Below are positions 63,612-64,000 of a DNA stretch of 64,000 bases, piece by piece. The DNA lies in NCBI GenBank assembly GCA_016787755.1, contig JAEUUA010000013.1, positions 402,651-466,650 of the forward strand, written 5' to 3'. This DNA comes from Cyclobacteriaceae bacterium. Its GTDB lineage: Bacteria; Bacteroidota; Bacteroidia; Cytophagales; Cyclobacteriaceae. Under the pieces are notes generated by a model that made no database searches, was not told the DNA's origin, and worked only from the letters and a program-made list of their open reading frames with translations. The number at the start of each line of letters is the position of its first letter. The first letter of the stretch is position 1. The translations under genes and the position numbers were made by a program.

Positions 63612-63701
63612 GGAGAGGTGTCCGAGTGGTTGAAGGAGCACGCCTGGAAAGTGTGTATGCTCGAAAGGGTATCGCGGGTTCGAATCCCGCCCTCTCCGCC
63701 A
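63612..63701 (+). tRNA. tRNA-Ser (anticodon GGA)
   Basis: Acceptor stem GGAGAGG (63612-63618) pairs with CCTCTCC (63691-63697). The anticodon stem CACGC / GTGTG encloses the loop CTGGAAA with anticodon GGA at 63646-63648, reading UCC and UCU. A long variable arm is present, as in class II serine tRNAs. The T loop GGTTCGAATCC is conserved. The CCA end is encoded (63699-63701). Confidence 0.96.
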
Positions 63702-63789
63702 AACTACGCTGAAGCTTCGTTTGGCTGGTAAAATCGCAAATTTGTAAAGCCCTCTAAAACAGCTTTTTTTAGCCTAATCATTAATTACC

Positions 63790-64000
63790 TTAACCAACTT
63801 CCCCTGCCAGTGGTTGCTTAAAGTTTTTCCTGGTGGATTCTACTCCTTGTTCGCCCAATAGAATCATCAACTTTGTTACTCCGGCTTCCATCGTCATATC
63901 CTCGCCACTGAGTACACCTATTTCCGCTAAAGATTTGCTGGTCTCGTATTTTCCTTGCACCACAGTGCCTCCAGGACACTGAGAGATATTAACCAAAATA
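63790..64000 (-). CDS. L-asparaginase, type I, C-terminal part (5' end outside window)
   Basis: About 69 C-terminal residues are visible: ILVNISQCPGGTVVQGKYETSKSLAEIGVLSGEDMTMEAGVTKLMILLGEQG. The SQCPGGTVVQGKYETS segment and the DMTMEAGVTKL helix are typical of the C-terminal domain of cytoplasmic (type I) L-asparaginases. The catalytic N-terminal part is outside the window. Confidence 0.85.
   Translation of the reverse strand, partial: ILVNISQCPGGTVVQGKYETSKSLAEIGVLSGEDMTMEAGVTKLMILLGEQGVESTRKNFKQPLAGEVG

Overview
The window reads as chromosome of a Bacteroidota bacterium, most likely order Cytophagales. Supporting signs are a large secreted protein ending in the gliding-motility/type IX secretion type B sorting domain, the TamB, ExbB/ExbD/ExbD and fused E1-alpha/beta gene types of this phylum, TAnnTTTG-like -7 boxes instead of classical -10 boxes, weak Shine-Dalgarno signals and moderate-to-low GC. 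There is no phage, transposon, CRISPR array or obvious genomic island. Most of it is core genome with a few accessory pockets.

Layout. 1-1.9 kb: a sulfur operon (sulfide:quinone reductase-like flavoprotein, single-cysteine DsrC/TusE protein, DsrE-like protein cut by the window edge). 2-4.6 kb: a secreted DUF1080 protein, an outer-membrane beta-barrel and two tandem paralogous small membrane proteins. 4.6-9.1 kb: metG and a TPR histidine kinase. 9.2-9.85 kb: three tandem 41-residue lipoprotein genes plus a 55-residue exported peptide, divergent from the kinase. 10-20 kb: sppA, folK, fabD, a DCC-family protein, the type IX secretion cargo, a PlsB-like acyltransferase with gpsA, and a HIT protein. 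20-30 kb: greA, a pentapeptide-repeat membrane protein, mgtE-rsmA, then pdxA, a TerB-like gene and the yceD-rpmF-fabH-efp-accB-accC run. 30-41 kb: a YkgJ protein, then two FtsX/MacB-type permeases, their ATPase and adaptor, divergent from an NtrC-type regulator and its kinase. 41-50 kb: HNH nuclease, NlpC/P60 protein, smpB, hotdog protein, tsaD, and tamB followed by a decayed DUF2279 gene. 50-57 kb: rnpB, a sigma-54-type regulator without a helix-turn-helix, small and large lipoproteins, a LuxE-like enzyme and a fused 2-oxoacid dehydrogenase E1. 57-64 kb: ald, an HsdR-N domain protein, AMP nucleosidase, an MFS protein, an ExbB/ExbD operon, tRNA-Ser(GGA) and the end of an L-asparaginase gene.

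The best coherent regulatory story is at 36-41 kb. A two-component system (regulator 38489-39874, kinase 40010-41356) faces an ABC exporter operon across a 258-bp gap. That gap carries a sigma-54-like -24/-12 element pointing at the exporter, two clear palindromes at enhancer distance, and a housekeeping -7 box for the regulator. The most unusual items are the triplicated micro-lipoprotein genes, whose protein sequence is held constant while the DNA drifts; an NlpC/P60 domain with alanine at the catalytic-cysteine position; an EF-P with asparagine at the normally modified loop tip; the HTH-less NtrC-type regulator; and the DUF2279 pseudogene.

All family assignments come from reading motifs and comparing with remembered families; no database search was run.
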